A stretch of 64,000 bases of DNA, taken from Phaeotremella fagi (lineage: Eukaryota; Basidiomycota; Tremellomycetes; Tremellales; Phaeotremellaceae). Each line of letters begins with the position of its first letter. The stretch's first letter is position 1. The notes under the pieces are model-generated. The model did not search any database and was not told the DNA's origin. It saw only the letters and a list, made by a program, of their open reading frames with translations. The translations under genes were made by a program, and so were the position numbers. This document shows, piece after piece, positions 33,283-45,329 of the stretch. The DNA lies in contig BCHU01000006.1 in assembly GCA_001599715.1 (NCBI GenBank), positions 62,001-126,000 on the forward strand, given 5' to 3'.

Positions 33283-36197
33283 TCATGTCCCTTCCAACAA
33301 CATCCAAAACCCATCACCCCTTTTATCCACCATACCCTCCCCTCTGGCAGCAACGAGGAAGTTCTCAAGTTCTTCCGTAGTCTGTTCGTAATCATCGATG
33401 AAACCCAACATACTTTGAATTTTTTCCGTAGGTTGAGGTCCTAAGTTGGTGAGAACGCCTTTGATATACTGTAACACTATCAGACGATTTCCGAGTATAA
33501 GATTAAAAGGTACTCACCTGCCAATGAATCCTCATTTGATCCGATGGGTCGTCTGCGGTCTGCTCCAGCATCGGTTCCTCGACGACAGCTTCTGAATGTC
33601 AGAGAGTTGCTCGTTTTGGCTCTCGTCCAACTCACCAGCAGTAACACCTCCATTCCCTTCCTCTGCGATCTCCAACAACCTCCATTCATTCCTGTTTTTA
33701 TCTTCCGCCAATACTCCCAAACCAGCCCAAAACACTAAAGCATTCCTGATCAAACCTTGATCTTTAAGTTCCAATCTTGCCCCAAGATCACTGACAGTCC
33801 ATATGTCTTTCTCCTCGAAGAGTTCCGCAATGGAGGCTTGGATTGGAGTAGCTTCCGCTTCAACAACTCGGTCTGTGAGTTCTAGGGTTATGGTTGCCGT
33901 TCCAATCTGTTGGAGCCATCGAAGCCTCTTGTCAGGTTTGAATTTATGGAACGCAGTTTCGTATGAGATTTGTGCACTGAAGGGTGTCAGTGAAGTCAGC
34001 AAGAAATACTCACTTTTCCAATTTTGGTGGTAACTTCAGAGACGAGGACGGGATATTTGGCCAATACAGACGAGAAATTATAAGTGGGTGAACCATAGAC
34101 TACTATTGTCAGTGACCTGGATAACTTGACACAGAAGAGACCTACTTGGAAGTCACCCTGAACATGCTCGTCTATTCGTTTTGAATCCGCCATATCTTTC
34201 ACCATAACATCACAGACTTGTAAAGCTGTATCTCCAAATCGAAGCTTGAGTAATTCAATCGTGTGAACCTGATTATGATCAGAATCTGGACCCTGCACTG
34301 TGATGATAGACCTACCTCTTTCACAGCATCGTAGTCTTTGACAGCGAGAAGTCGAGTAGCGATCAGTACTTGTAGCTCCTTTACAATCACATCGCGTGAT
34401 TCATAGATACTAATCAAGGTGCTGATGATATCACTCGATTTGCCTGATCTGAACTCAGGAGCAGCATCGATTGGTTCAGGTTCCCATTTCGGATCCAAGA
34501 AATCCTCAGCCCCTTCGTAATTTGTATCGTTTATGATTCCACCCGCTCCTGCCAAACTGACGGGTTCATTCTCATCTCCCAATTCTTCTCCCTCCACTAA
34601 TGTAGTAACCAGACATTTGACGGTATCCGATCGCTCACGTAGATGCTTACGTATCGGTTCTGCGACTTTATGAAGGAGAACACCCTGAGGGTCGAGAATC
34701 CGTAGGCAACGTATTGTGGATATATATTGAGCGATCAGATCTTTCGTCTCTGCTCCTGGATGAAGAAGTCGCTTTGCGTTCCTGTAGAAAGTGTCAGAAA
34801 AGTCCACACGTTATAAAGTGATACTCCACGCACGCAGTATTCAACTTGTCAACAAGCACAGAACGTTGGTCGACTTTGTACAGGCATTCCTGTTTCGTCA
34901 GCTCAGGATGTCGCCTTGACATACCTTCAAATCCTCAAGTGCAGCAAGAGATTCCGGATAATCAACGATAATGCTGAACAGCTCGTCGGTTCTTTGTGAT
35001 ATCAGCACACTAACTGACGGAGCCTGAAAAGACGCACCTGATGTCAAAAAAGCATTTGCAAAGGTAGTAGTCAAATCGAGAAAACATGGGCCGTAATGCA
35101 GCTTGAGCTGTATCGTTTCCTAAATATTGATCAGCTTGCGATCCATTCTGTGAGTTAGAATCAAACTTCAACTTACCCTCAAACATTCCTGACAACCAAT
35201 TCGCAACTCCATCACCAATTCTTTGTCTAGCCCTTGTCAAACATCTGATTGACCAACCCTGATCCGCTTCTTCTCTCGCAATTCGCTCAATCTCTTCGTA
35301 AGCGACCTTACTCAACGTGGTAGAATATCGAGGTAGTATCCCAAGTCGCGATAAATGAACTGAAGGAGGGGAAACTTTTTGATAATTTATTGGAACTGAT
35401 TGTAGAATCTGCTCGGATTGAGGTGGATTCGTTAGATGTTGAGGAAGGGATGCTAGGGATTTCGTTAAGAAAGTTTGTAAATGTTGAGGAAAAGATGGTG
35501 GAAAGGTCGCATGTAGTAGTTGGTGAAATAGAGTAGTGAATGTGTGGATATGTTTGGGACTGAAGGATTAATTTGGTGAAATCAATTTCAATGTTAAACA
35601 CTCACTCGCCCAGAATCCTCAATGGGACTCCCCAAGCTCGTTGCCAGATTGCTAACCTTTCCAACATCTCGACCATGATGGGACTAGCGTTGCTTTCGGC
35701 TTCCTGTTTGAAAGTGTGAGTAGAAATTGAAGGTTGATGAAGGGTGCCTACCTGTAATCGGTCCATATATCTCTCAATGTCATCATTCACTAACTCGAAC
35801 TTGGTCTCTACAGAGTCTAAAATGAGGTTAGCAGTAAGTCGTGAGCTGTAGATTGTGATGTACACCAAGGACGTACCCAAAAAGTCTTGATAAATGACTG
35901 AGCCTTTCCCATCAGCCAACGCAAGCTGTACAGCAGCTGTCACTTCTGGAGTTTCGACTGATACACCATCAGCCTAGAATCAAATCAAAGTTGAACATAC
36001 CTTGCTTATACTTTGGTAAGTTGATGTTACGAGGTTCCAGATACGCTCTGATGATTTGAACAGCCTAAATTGATCAGTGAAATAGAACTTGAACGACACA
36101 TGGAAAAACTTACCCTTGCGACTTCCTCATACCTCTGAGCACCTTGTGCTGATGTAGAGGGTAGATCCCAGTCAGCTAATGAGGCTACAAGTGCCAT
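33283..36197 (-). CDS. APC2: Anaphase-promoting complex subunit 2 (cullin-like scaffold)
   Basis: Fifteen exons on the minus strand: 36197-36114, 36064-36001, 35957-35877, 35816-35752, 35703-35606, 35559-35177, 35119-35038, 34991-34925, 34889-34834, 34781-34316, 34268-34146, 34099-34014, 33976-33636, 33591-33518, 33468-33283; 751 residues. APC2 binds the RING subunit APC11 and forms the catalytic core of the mitotic ubiquitin ligase. Helical N-terminal repeats; then LLHPGAETKDLIAQYISTI and LKLRFGDTALQVCDVMVKD; the cullin-homology part with HPLIISRLYWPNIPS, RWLQQIGTATITLELTDR and TPIQASIAELFEE; and a C-terminal winged helix from YIKGVLTNLG on. Slightly shorter than the human protein. Convergent with the permease at 30681-33071. 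Confidence 0.88.
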
Positions 36198-36528
36198 GAT
36201 GGGTACTTGATGTTATGTTAAATTGTTATTGAATTAACGAAATATCCAAAATCAACATTGCTGAAATCAACAACATCTTTCGCGTTCCTTGTCAGTGGCA
36301 GTTCAACAGATCAGTCGAGAGTGGCATAAATACATGGCCCCCTCTGATCCCACAAAGGTTGTAATTCCTTTCCTCCACGTAACATAACAGCAAAGGAGTG
36401 AATGACGTGCCTTCGATACGATCCGACACCAATTATATCAATTACTGAACGCATTGTTGCTTTTCTTTTTCTTCACTTTTCTTTCCTTTTCGCCACCTCT
36501 ATTTATCAACCGCACTTCATTTAGCAAC
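36198..36528. other. Divergent promoter between APC2 and the first paralogue gene
   Basis: 331 bases shared by two divergent genes. The last 80 bases are a T/C-rich leader; they are open in frame with the next gene but encode only a Phe-rich run, so I read them as untranslated. Confidence 0.35.
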
Positions 36529-37326
36529 ATGTCATACGTCAAAGAGAATGAAGGAACCTTCGTCGTCAGTCTGTCATCCCACCCCCAGCAAGTCAACCGT
36601 TTATATCCTACGCGTCAAATCAGCATTACGGACGAGAACGGGAAGAAAGTCGCTCTCGACGATCACACATTCTTCCAGATCACCAGCAAGCCTGCGGAGA
36701 TGTTTCATGGCTTAGTCAGCTTAGTTGCAGGTAGTACTACAGTCCCAAACGAAGCTGTCGAAGAGGCAAAATCTCTTCTTGGAAAGTCAGAACTGTGGAT
36801 GAAAGAATCAATCACGCTCAGGGATAAGATGATGATGTACGAACTCTCCAAAACCTTGCGAGACAAGCTGGGTGAAAGTCCTGAATCTGGAGACACACTT
36901 CCCTGGAGTCTAGCCACTTTCTTATCAAGTCGAACCTCCAATACGATACCTTCTGATAAAACAGAAGTTAGCTTTCATCCGTGAGTTTTAAAACAATGCA
37001 TAAACTGACTCAAGGGAAGATTTCCGAATGGTGTCAAGGCAGTCTCCGAGCTATTCTCGCAAAACAAGGTGTTCCGTGATGAGAATGAGAATCTCAAAGA
37101 ACAATTGAAGGATAAACAAGAAACAATTGAGAGACTTGAGCTAAGGCTAGCTGGTTTAGAAGAAGAAAGAGATGGGAACAGTGTAGCTGGGGAAACAGAA
37201 ACAGATACAAACACTCTTGCGGGGTATACTCCACAAACATCTGATGTCGGAAGCGTTGATGGGGATGATGAGATGGTCACTCTTTGGGAAGGTGATAAGG
37301 TCTACTATACCAACCGGAGTATTTAA
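36529..37326 (+). CDS. Gene Q: unknown protein, first of three tandem paralogues
   Basis: Exons 36529-36980 and 37020-37326 give 252 residues. The shared features of the trio are a central DHTFFQITSKPAEMFHGLV block (residues 44-62), a phase-2 intron exactly after the dipeptide HP, a second exon opening FPNGVKAVSELFS, and a charged helix with heptad-like spacing (ENLKEQLKDKQETIERLELR). The tail is acidic and Thr-rich. Start at 36529 rather than 36454 because the paralogues have short starts and pyrimidine-rich leaders. No signal peptide or known domain. Soluble and probably dimeric by its coiled coil; function unknown. Confidence 0.7.
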
Positions 37327-38081
37327 AAATATTCTCAATGGGGTTTTTGGGGGAATGTGAGGAGATTTAGGAGATTCAGTTGAAGTCATGATTTAGTATT
37401 TATGTTTCATACGATTATTGTAGTGAGGATGATGAAAGTTGGTACTGTAGTTGCACATTTAAGCATTCTTCGTTCATCGTTTCCCTTTTTCAGGATCAAC
37501 TGTATTAAACGTCTCTTTTCCTAGGAGAAGAAACTAAATTGGTTGAAATCAGTTCATTTCAATTCAGAAGAACAATACAACAGGAATAAATGTATGAGAT
37601 GATAAACATTCTTCTCCATCTTGTAGATGGCAAGATCGAAATTTTATACACAAAAGAGGACACATTTCTGACTGCAAGATTGAGAAAGTGGTGACAAGAT
37701 TCAGACAGGCATGGAGTGGTAGAAGATAGATAATCTGGCTCTGACGCACCAACAAAAAACAAAAACGCCTGAAGCTAATTGTATGCCATATGCAACATGG
37801 TCAAGCTCCTTCCGAAAGAGACAATCTGATATCGGGGTAATACTGTACGAGTACATACTGTAGGTACAATGTTCATATCTTTTTTTTTTTCCGATGTACT
37901 CGTGCAGTGTCCTTCTAATTTGTCCCGAATGTTCACGATAACAGGCCATCCTTTGTGGTCGGACTCTGTATTCAATCATCTGAAGACTGTTCTAATACTT
38001 TTCTTGTGATCACCCTCTCAATTTCTTTTCGTATCAATTTTCTCAACCTTTATCCTCAAACACAGTATCACCGAGATCATT
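37327..38081. repeat. Intergenic region with a hairpin of the GTACGAGTAC motif
   Basis: 755 bases without a supported gene. Arms at 37842-37856 (ACTGTACGAGTACAT) and 37894-37908 (ATGTACTCGTGCAGT) are reverse complements at 14 of 15 positions and enclose a run of about 13 T. The motif recurs at 3033, 4746 and 6430. The last 70 bases are the T/C-rich leader of the next gene. Confidence 0.45.
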
Positions 38082-38859
38082 ATGTCCAACAGATTCCAGA
38101 AGTACCAAAACAACAATAACGGCTACCAACCTTCAATCAAATACAAATCTGCACCTTCCTCAAATGGCTCACTGTTCTTCTACGATAGCAATACCAATGT
38201 GAAAGCTACCATCGCAAATCAGTTTTTTCTCGAAGTTTCAAACCAGCCTGCTAAAACCTATTCAGCACTCATCAAGCTCATTGCGAACCAAGATCAGAAC
38301 ACAAGTACTCTCCCTTCGAAGCTTATTGTAATGGCGGGGGCGCAAATTGCAGCAACTGAAGAATACACAACAGACAAGAACGACGTCCAAGCCATGCAAG
38401 ATTCTATCAAATACTTGCGCAGTATTAGTTGGGAAAGACCTGAAGAGGCCACCGGCGCCATGATTTGGGATCAGCTCGAACTCCTATCCACCCAAACCGC
38501 AGATGAAGATTCTCTTGCCAATATTCATCCGTGAGTTACTCTACTGTACATCAATCATCGAGAAGAGCCAGTACTGACAAAACCATAATTCATTATGAAG
38601 CTACAATCTCTCAGCCAGAGTAGTTTCTTCTCTCATGGCTGAGAACGATTCTCTAAGAAGCCAAATCGAAGTCGACCAGAAGACTATCCAACAGCTCCAA
38701 CAAGTCAACGATGCTATGAAAGGAGATGATGATGGTGTTAGTGATGTCACGGAGACCACCGGAACTATGGAGGGTGGCACTTTCACTCCAACCACCTCCA
38801 AGGCAGGTAGCGTTTTTGGTAGTTCAAAGGAGGATGGATGGGACATGGATATGGCTTGA
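38082..38859 (+). CDS. Gene R: unknown protein, second tandem paralogue
   Basis: Exons 38082-38530 and 38601-38859 give 235 residues. It keeps the trio's marks: NQFFLEVSNQPAKTYSALI in the first half, WDQLELLSTQ before the intron, a phase-2 intron after HP, and YNLSARVVSSLMAENDSLR at the start of exon 2 leading into a short coiled coil (QIEVDQKTIQQLQQVND). The N-terminus is Asn/Gln/Ser-rich. The tail ends in FTPTTSKAGSVFGSSKEDG. No known domain; function unknown. Confidence 0.7.
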
Positions 38860-39258
38860 GTGGTTTCAATGTTCCGATAAATAGTTGTTGGTAGTGATTC
38901 TATGTACAGAGAAAGAAATGTTAGTTGCGAATTTAATTACGTTTCTGCCTCAAGTCTGGGGGAGATTTGTGTCAGTCTACCACAGAAGCTCTTGTCATTA
39001 TCTGCTTGCAGATTTTACAAGCAACCTCTCTTACCTGAATGTCAAAAAAACCTTTGATCCCTAGTGAGTACAGCGTATGGGAGGTAATGATGTCCTTTAT
39101 CCCGTGCGCTCAACCTACCTTTGTATCAATAGTGTCTTCTATTCGTTCATGGCCAGTGCTCTCTTTCTAACTGACTTGCTTTCTTCTTTCTTTACTCTCA
39201 CCCGAACCAATCAGAATCCAAAAGATCAACAACAACTCTCTCATCTCAATCAACTGAA
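38860..39258. other. Intergenic region between genes R and S
   Basis: 399 bases; no gene seen. Pyrimidine-rich leader in the last 100 bases, as ahead of genes Q and R. Confidence 0.3.
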
Positions 39259-40040
39259 ATGGCTTTCAGAAGAACAAACTACACTACCACTAAAATAGAT
39301 GAAATTCGAGTAGGCTACGAAGCATCATCGAACATCGAAGAGGGTTCCGGAAACCTCGTTATGGGACCCCAATACTGTCTCCTGGCAACAGTACCAGACC
39401 ACACTTTCTTCCAAGCCTCCGAACCCTCTTCAGAGACCCTCCATGGATTAGCAGACCTAATCGAGGATTATACTCTTCGAAAACTCATCCCCGAAAACCT
39501 CAGAAAACAAGCCAAAGCTATCCGTTCCCTTGGGGACAGTCTTGAAAATCCGCCACTTCCGTCCGAACTTCGTCAAATGCAACATCAAGCTTCGACTCTA
39601 CTCAAAAAGTTAGGTGAGAGACCTTCAACAGGCGAAACATTGTTATGGGACGTTACCGAGATGATGAGTGGTACACTTTCTGATATCATCGTAGATTCGC
39701 AGACCAAAGTTAGACATCCGTAAGTGAACGCCTTCCCAGTATCATATTCCAAAATGTTGACGCCCTTTGTCATAGCTACGTCCTCGGTGCGAAAGTCATC
39801 GCCTCTCTTCTAGCCAAGGTTCACACTCAGAACACCGATGCGGCTTCTCAAGAAACAATCCAACAACTCCGAATGCGACTCAATGCATACGAAGGTACAG
39901 AGAGTATTGCGGATACAGAAGATACAGGTGGAGTCTGCACCCCGAAAACCTTATCAAGTTACGGTCATGATGATTTCATCAACGAGTCCGCTGCTCGAAA
40001 CGATTTGATGTTGGAGGACGCGTACAGAGCTGGGGCTTGA
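39259..40040 (+). CDS. Gene S: unknown protein, third tandem paralogue
   Basis: Exons 39259-39719 and 39776-40040 give 241 residues. It shares DHTFFQASEPSSETLHGLA (close to gene Q), LLKKLGERPSTGETLLWDV (gene Q has LRDKLGESPESGDTLPWSL), a phase-2 intron after HP, and YVLGAKVIASLLAKV at the start of exon 2. The following helix (SQETIQQLRMRLNAYE) matches the coiled-coil position in Q and R. The tail is acidic with FINESAARNDLMLED. Genes Q and S look closer to each other than to R. Function unknown. Confidence 0.7.
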
Positions 40041-40331
40041 GATACGTACTGCGAATGGTATAGTGTCATGCGAAGACGCGGTGAAGTGTTGAGAGGTGTT
40101 ATATAGGTGCTTTGGGCGACGTAGTTGGATTCTCAGTATGAAACATGTTTTGAATTCCATGAAATTGATTGCAAAGTTCCGAAAATTTGTGTAGCAACTA
40201 AACTTTTCCAGCTAATAACGTATAAGACAGACAGATCAATACATCAGACATAAACTTCTTCTAAGCTCAACCAATCTCTCAAGTCGTCCCACACTCCCAA
40301 ATCAAGCTAACATCCATAACCGACTTACGAC

Positions 40332-42505
40332 CTAAGGTACAACAGTTCTACCCGCCGCAGCAAGTTGGTTGGTAGCTTTCTTTTTAAGATCTGCAATTTC
40401 CTCTTCAATCATATTCTTGCTTGATTTAAGAGTAGCGATATTTGCACGACTTGCCCAATTTCTACATGAATCCTCAGCTCCACGGAGACCGTTCCGAGCT
40501 AAATGCAAAAAGAAGGATGAATGTCAACACAACAGTCCGATCTATCTACCGAGATCACTTACTCATAAAGCTCTGACAGTCCGATATCTCCTTCATCAAA
40601 GTCGTTTTATCATCATTCGTCAGTCTTTCCCACCCTCCATTCAAGAAGTGTTTGGCTTTTATAGCGGAGATATCTGGATTTAGGAATCCTTTCTTACCAG
40701 TTCTACATTCTTCTGATACCGTAGCTTCATGAATTGGATAAGCGTTCGACACTGAGGTTTAAAAAAGATTGCTGACTTACGATCATTCCATCTATAAGTT
40801 CTGATTGCGTCATTCAAATTGTCTAGTCTCTCAGGATCGAATGTTGACTTTGGATTTTCGCGGGCCTTCTCTTCCACATATCTACGAACTATGCATCGTG
40901 ATGTCCAGTCAGTGTCTGTTACAACCTTCTATACAGGTGGCTTACTTTTCTCGGCATTGTTAAAGTCGTCTGCAGTGGGACGTCTGAACATCGGATTGGT
41001 TCTAAGAGTCATCGATTATCTGGTGTTAGCATTTGAGGGAAATGGATTGTGTCAACTCACGCATTCGATGTCGAAGGCTGGGGATAACTGTTAAAGTCTC
41101 TTTAGTGGGAAAATCATGTTAGTCGATGAATGGAAAGACTTACCCATATCTGCCAGATGAGTTGTAAGGATTACTGGAGCCATATGCTGGGCTATTAAGT
41201 ATGTCAACGGATGAAATTTTTCTGTATCTTACCCCTGTTTCTCTTGTTGAACCCTGGTTTGATAGTCAGTCACATTAGACAACAGAGGTTTAACTTACCT
41301 GTTGAACACCTGAGCAAAGGGGTTTGTGCTTTGTACCGTTAGCTGTAGCTTAAGGAGGAAATCAAGTAATGGTCACTTACGGAGCTTGATTCTGGGAAGG
41401 AGTGTTGTAGGTCGGCCTGTTGCTGTGTCAGTTGTCACCTTTTGACATTCTCTGGATCAATAGTTCAAGCAACTCACGGCGAAAAGTTCGAACTCTGAGG
41501 CCTTGAGATGAAGTGAGTTTGTTTACTTCAAATTAATCAAACGGAGACCACTTACTGGTATGTATTATGCGTCTCACCAACATCAGATCTTCTGAAAACA
41601 GTACGCTCTCCAAATGTCGTACCTGGGCCAAAAACGTTGTCAATAATTTTCGAAAATTTCTCCAAGCAAATCAAGAACTTACCTGTAATACCATTATCTT
41701 TGAAAGTAATGATTCCATCATGGGTACCTCCCTTCTCATCAGTGTATCTATGAACCAATTTGGTAATCCCAGGAATTGGACTGTCGCTGAAAGAAATCTC
41801 GCGGATATTGTTACCGACAATGAGGATATTGGTATCACCGCATTGCGTAGCTTCAGTGACTTTTAGATCGATTTCGACAGAGGTAATGGTAGGATCATCG
41901 TTGGTGTCGACTTCCCGATTCATCCCTACCGCAGTTGTGAATTTAAGTTTCTTGCCTTTCTTGTTATCGTTTGATGAGATTGAGTAGGATGGTGAGTTCG
42001 AACTGGTATTTGTATCTTGGGCTTGATTTGAGGTAGCTTCTCTCCATTGATATGGATAAGTATTTGAAGCTGACTGGGGAGGAGGCTGGAATGGATTTCC
42101 ATTTGTTGGTGAACGTCTAAACATATTCAAGGGATTCCACTTAGACTGAGTAGATTGTGTGTCGACTCGAGGTTGCGCGAAAGGTGTATTAGGACGAGGT
42201 GGGAAAGTACTTGAATAACTAGGCGTACTTGAACTCTGTTGAGATTGTTCAGCCTTCATCTGTTCATAATACTGGTTGAGTTTGAACCTTTGCTCAGGAC
42301 TGAGTTCACTGCCATCGGTGCTGGTACTCGATGGAGTGGTGTACCCAGAGCTGGAAGCATCGGTACTAGAAGATCCATCGCTTGTAGAACCACTAGACCT
42401 GGGAAAGAATTTGCCAGCAGCTGCTGCCCTTTTGAGATACTCAGCGATCGCTGCTCGTTTACTAGCTTCTGACATATTTTCTGGGGATTGCGGTGCCGAG
42501 GACAT
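40332..42505 (-). CDS. Unknown Ser/Pro/Gln-rich protein with helical C-terminus
   Basis: Twelve exons: 42505-41683, 41622-41556, 41501-41478, 41416-41381, 41328-41299, 41253-41233, 41191-41144, 41099-41061, 41001-40946, 40888-40781, 40712-40563, 40498-40332; 522 residues. Residues 1-180 are Ser/Thr/Pro/Gln-rich low complexity. Residues about 190-290 look like a compact beta-type domain (KLKFTTAVGMNREVDTN, TSVEIDLKVTEATQCGD, ILIVGNNIREISFSD). A chain of very small exons (21-56 nt) encodes a Pro/Asn/Gln linker (PTYNTPSQNQAP, STNPFAQV). The C-terminal 190 residues are charged and probably helical, ending IEEEIADLKKKATNQ. No family recognised. One acceptor (40712 or 40751) is uncertain. Confidence 0.6.
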
Positions 42506-42987
42506 GGTCGAGAAGGCCGGTTGGGTGAGGGATAATCGATCGTGAGGGTCTCAAAAGGTAATGAGACTGGAATGAGTAGTGGTAGTTGAAGGAATTTCTG
42601 GTTGTGTGATATGAGTGATCGAAGGTGAGTGTTATGGATATGTGAGAGTGATTGGTGGATGTAAGAAAGAGAAAGAATTGTTTCCTGGTGGCGAATAGTC
42701 AGTCGAATGTCTGAGTGAAGTGACCACATAAAGGAAGGGTGGTGTTGCATGTAAGAGAATAACAAAGGTTGTCACTATTTCTACGATAATGAGGTGATAG
42801 GTGGCAATTAGAGCTACTGATCCAGCTTCTACTAGCTGGAATGGAGCGTCAAGCAACAGAGTTGTCCACTACACTCACTTGAATTTGCCACTGAGTGTTT
42901 ATTTGGTTCCGATGCCACCTCCTGTGAGATAGGTGAGTAACTACAAAGCAAGATAAGATAAAACACATACAACTACTATATCTATCA
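42506..42987. other. Divergent region between the Ser/Pro-rich gene and the Yippee-like gene
   Basis: 482 bases; no gene seen. The minus-strand frames are extensions of the 42505 gene's leader and include stops or no ATG context in phase. Confidence 0.3.
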
Positions 42988-43583
42988 ATGTCACAACCTA
43001 ACTCACCAACCTCAACCCCGTCCCCGACATCAGAAGGAATCCCAACAACACTGACGAAACTGAATCTCCATCAAATCCCAGACGATAAACCTTGTTTCTC
43101 ATGTCATAAATGTTCAGAGGTCGTTGTAAGCTTATCCCAATCGTCTACTAGGATTAAAGCTTAGATGTAAATTTAGGCTTTGCAGGATGAATTAGTGTCT
43201 AAAGCTTTTAATGGTAGATCTGGAAGAGCTTAGTATGTCCTTGTACAAGGGTTTTGATTGATGAGGGAGTTTAATGAATTCAACGATCAATACGAATCTT
43301 GGGAAAAGGGAGGAAAGGAAGTTACTGTTAGTCAAAGAGTTCCATTCTACGCCTGCTTTCATGCTGATAACGACTCCATAGTACCGGTACACATACCGTC
43401 GCTGATCTCCTCTGTGCATCTTGTTCATCACCTCTTGGATGGATGTATATCAAGGCTCCAAACGGGGATCAAAGGTATAAAGAGGGTATGTTTGTAAGAT
43501 ATATAAATGCTCGATACTGATGTAGGTCAATAGGGAGATATATACTTGAAGCAGCTAAGATTGTTAAGGAGAATAATTGGTGA
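42988..43583 (+). CDS. Yippee-like zinc-binding protein (Moh1 type)
   Basis: Five exons: 42988-43125, 43177-43232, 43270-43326, 43382-43485, 43534-43583; 134 residues. The Yippee fold binds zinc through two CxxC pairs, here CFSC/CHKC at 36-42 and CASC at 95-98. Family blocks are all present in order: ALQDELVSKAFNGRSGRAY, LGKREERKLLTGTHTVADLLC, SSPLGWMYIKAPNGDQRYKEG and RYILEAAKIVKENNW. The protein is small, soluble and conserved across eukaryotes; the yeast member Moh1 is linked to stress and stationary phase. The N-terminal 30 residues (Ser/Thr/Pro-rich) are extra. Confidence 0.9.
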
Positions 43584-44046
43584 TATCAAAATCGATTTAT
43601 TGGTGTATCAGATATTTCGTGTAGTATTGGTTTTGGTTGTTGTACGTATCACCTCATGTAGCTAATTGTTGGTTATCACCGCTTGAATCGTTACAAATCG
43701 AAACTGAAATCATCAACATTAACATCATTAACATTAAATATGGACTTATATAAATACAACAGACAAATTTCTACAATGGATCATAACTTACAACAACAGA
43801 CAGTACAACGGCAAAGATATACAATTACAACATAGGAAATTCGATTTCTACTAAACACGGGATAATCCTACACCAGGTTAAAAGGACGACAATAAATAAT
43901 TATTTCTAACAAATCAATATCTCTATCAAGACGGGACAACGAACGAAGACATCCAATTCCAACAGAAATCCTAATACCGCTAAACAGGATGCGAGGAGGA
44001 AGCTAGAAGAAACTCGATCAACTTCGAACCAACAACACATGAACAA
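43584..44046. other. Convergent intergenic region
   Basis: 463 bases, A-rich toward the right end; no gene seen. Holds the 3' ends of two convergent genes. Confidence 0.3.
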
Positions 44047-45064
44047 TTACCCACCGACAGATTCATAACCCGGAGGAGCTTCTTCCAATTCCGATTCCAG
44101 TTCCTCTACGACCGGTAAAACAGCGATCGAACCACTAGCGAATGAACTGCTAACATTAGGTCGACTAGCTCCTAAATCAACAATCTCCGAACGTCTTCTT
44201 GAATTTGAACCACTGGCTTCACCGGATGTATTGTAAACGTTCTCTTCTGGTTCGTTTAACCCGGTATGGACTGGTGGTTCATGTAACCCGATTGGTGTAT
44301 TCGTACTGGTGCTAGCACTAGTACTAGAACCACTGATCGGTTGATGTCCAGGACGACGAGTGGGTGTAGCTGTAATAGACGGCTTATATGGTGGAGCAGG
44401 TTCCTCCGAAGGTTGAATGAACGGTGTACTCCTATATATCGGTAACAACGACTCAGTGACTGAAGCCGACGAACTGAAATTCAGACCTATGAAAAAAGAA
44501 TTTGACATCGATGACACTGGTCGCGTAGGAACTGGACGAGGTGGAACGGAGGGTTGTGAATAACGTGAGATTATCTCTGCACGGAGTCGAGATAGATTGG
44601 GGTTATTGGCTGAAGCTTCACGTCTTCGTCTCATCCTTTTAGGAGTGTCAGGTTCTAACGTTCTATCTGTGGTTTGAAAGAAGTATTTACCTCCTCGCCT
44701 TCCAGGCTGCTACTACGCAACTTCCAACGAAGAATAGAGCTATAGCCACACCCATACCATATTTACTAAGCAGACCATCGACCGTGGTAACTACGTTCGA
44801 TGCAGTGGACGAAGCAGCTGATGTAGTTGACGTGGAGGTAGTTGAGTATCTTGAAGTCGAAGTCGTGGATGTCGTTGGTGTGGATTGATTAACGACAAGT
44901 GAGAGGTTACAAATAGAAAGGTCTATGGAAGATGATGTTAGACATCAAGTTTGACAAGAGAACGACGATGACGTACCAGAGGTATTGGTACATTGAGATC
45001 GAACGCCGTTGATCAAAGGTAAAAGAATAATGAGTTTGAAGCTAGAAGTAGATAAAATAATCAT
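44047..45064 (-). CDS. Single-pass membrane protein with Ser/Thr-rich ectodomain
   Basis: Exons 45064-44977, 44922-44691 and 44635-44047 give 302 residues. N-terminal leader MIILSTSSFKLIILLPLING, a short ectodomain with three cysteines and a Ser/Thr-rich stalk (TTSTTSTSRYSTTSTST), one membrane helix (MGVAIALFFVGSCVVAAW, about residues 86-103), a basic stop-transfer (KARRMRRRR) and a long Ser/Pro-rich cytoplasmic tail. This topology resembles fungal wall-stress sensors of the Mid2/Wsc kind, but no WSC cysteine domain is present. The receptor or sensor role is inference. Confidence 0.65.
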
Positions 45065-45329
45065 GTTGTATTCACAGTATACAGAATATAGGGTTTGAAG
45101 CTGGTGGCGAGGTGAGTAAAATGCATTGATGAGAAAATCAAAGGTCAAAACATCCCAGAATATATCCTTTCGCTCAGAGATTGAATCCACAAAATCCATC
45201 CTTCGACTCGAACCTCTCCAATCTCCAAGTGTAACAAACGGGCCCGTAACAAACTCAACTCCAACAAGCGGAGCAATTTACATTGATCAACAACGGCCGT
45301 ATCAAGAACAACCAATAGCAACCAAAAGA

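Noticed and set aside
36454..36528. Phe-rich N-terminal extension of gene Q resembling a signal peptide
   Set aside because: Same T/C-rich leader composition precedes the paralogues, which start with short hydrophilic N-termini.
41552..41620. Simple stop of the Ser/Pro-rich gene at 41552
   Set aside because: Reading straight through would retain introns; spliced exons downstream continue in frame for about 220 further residues.
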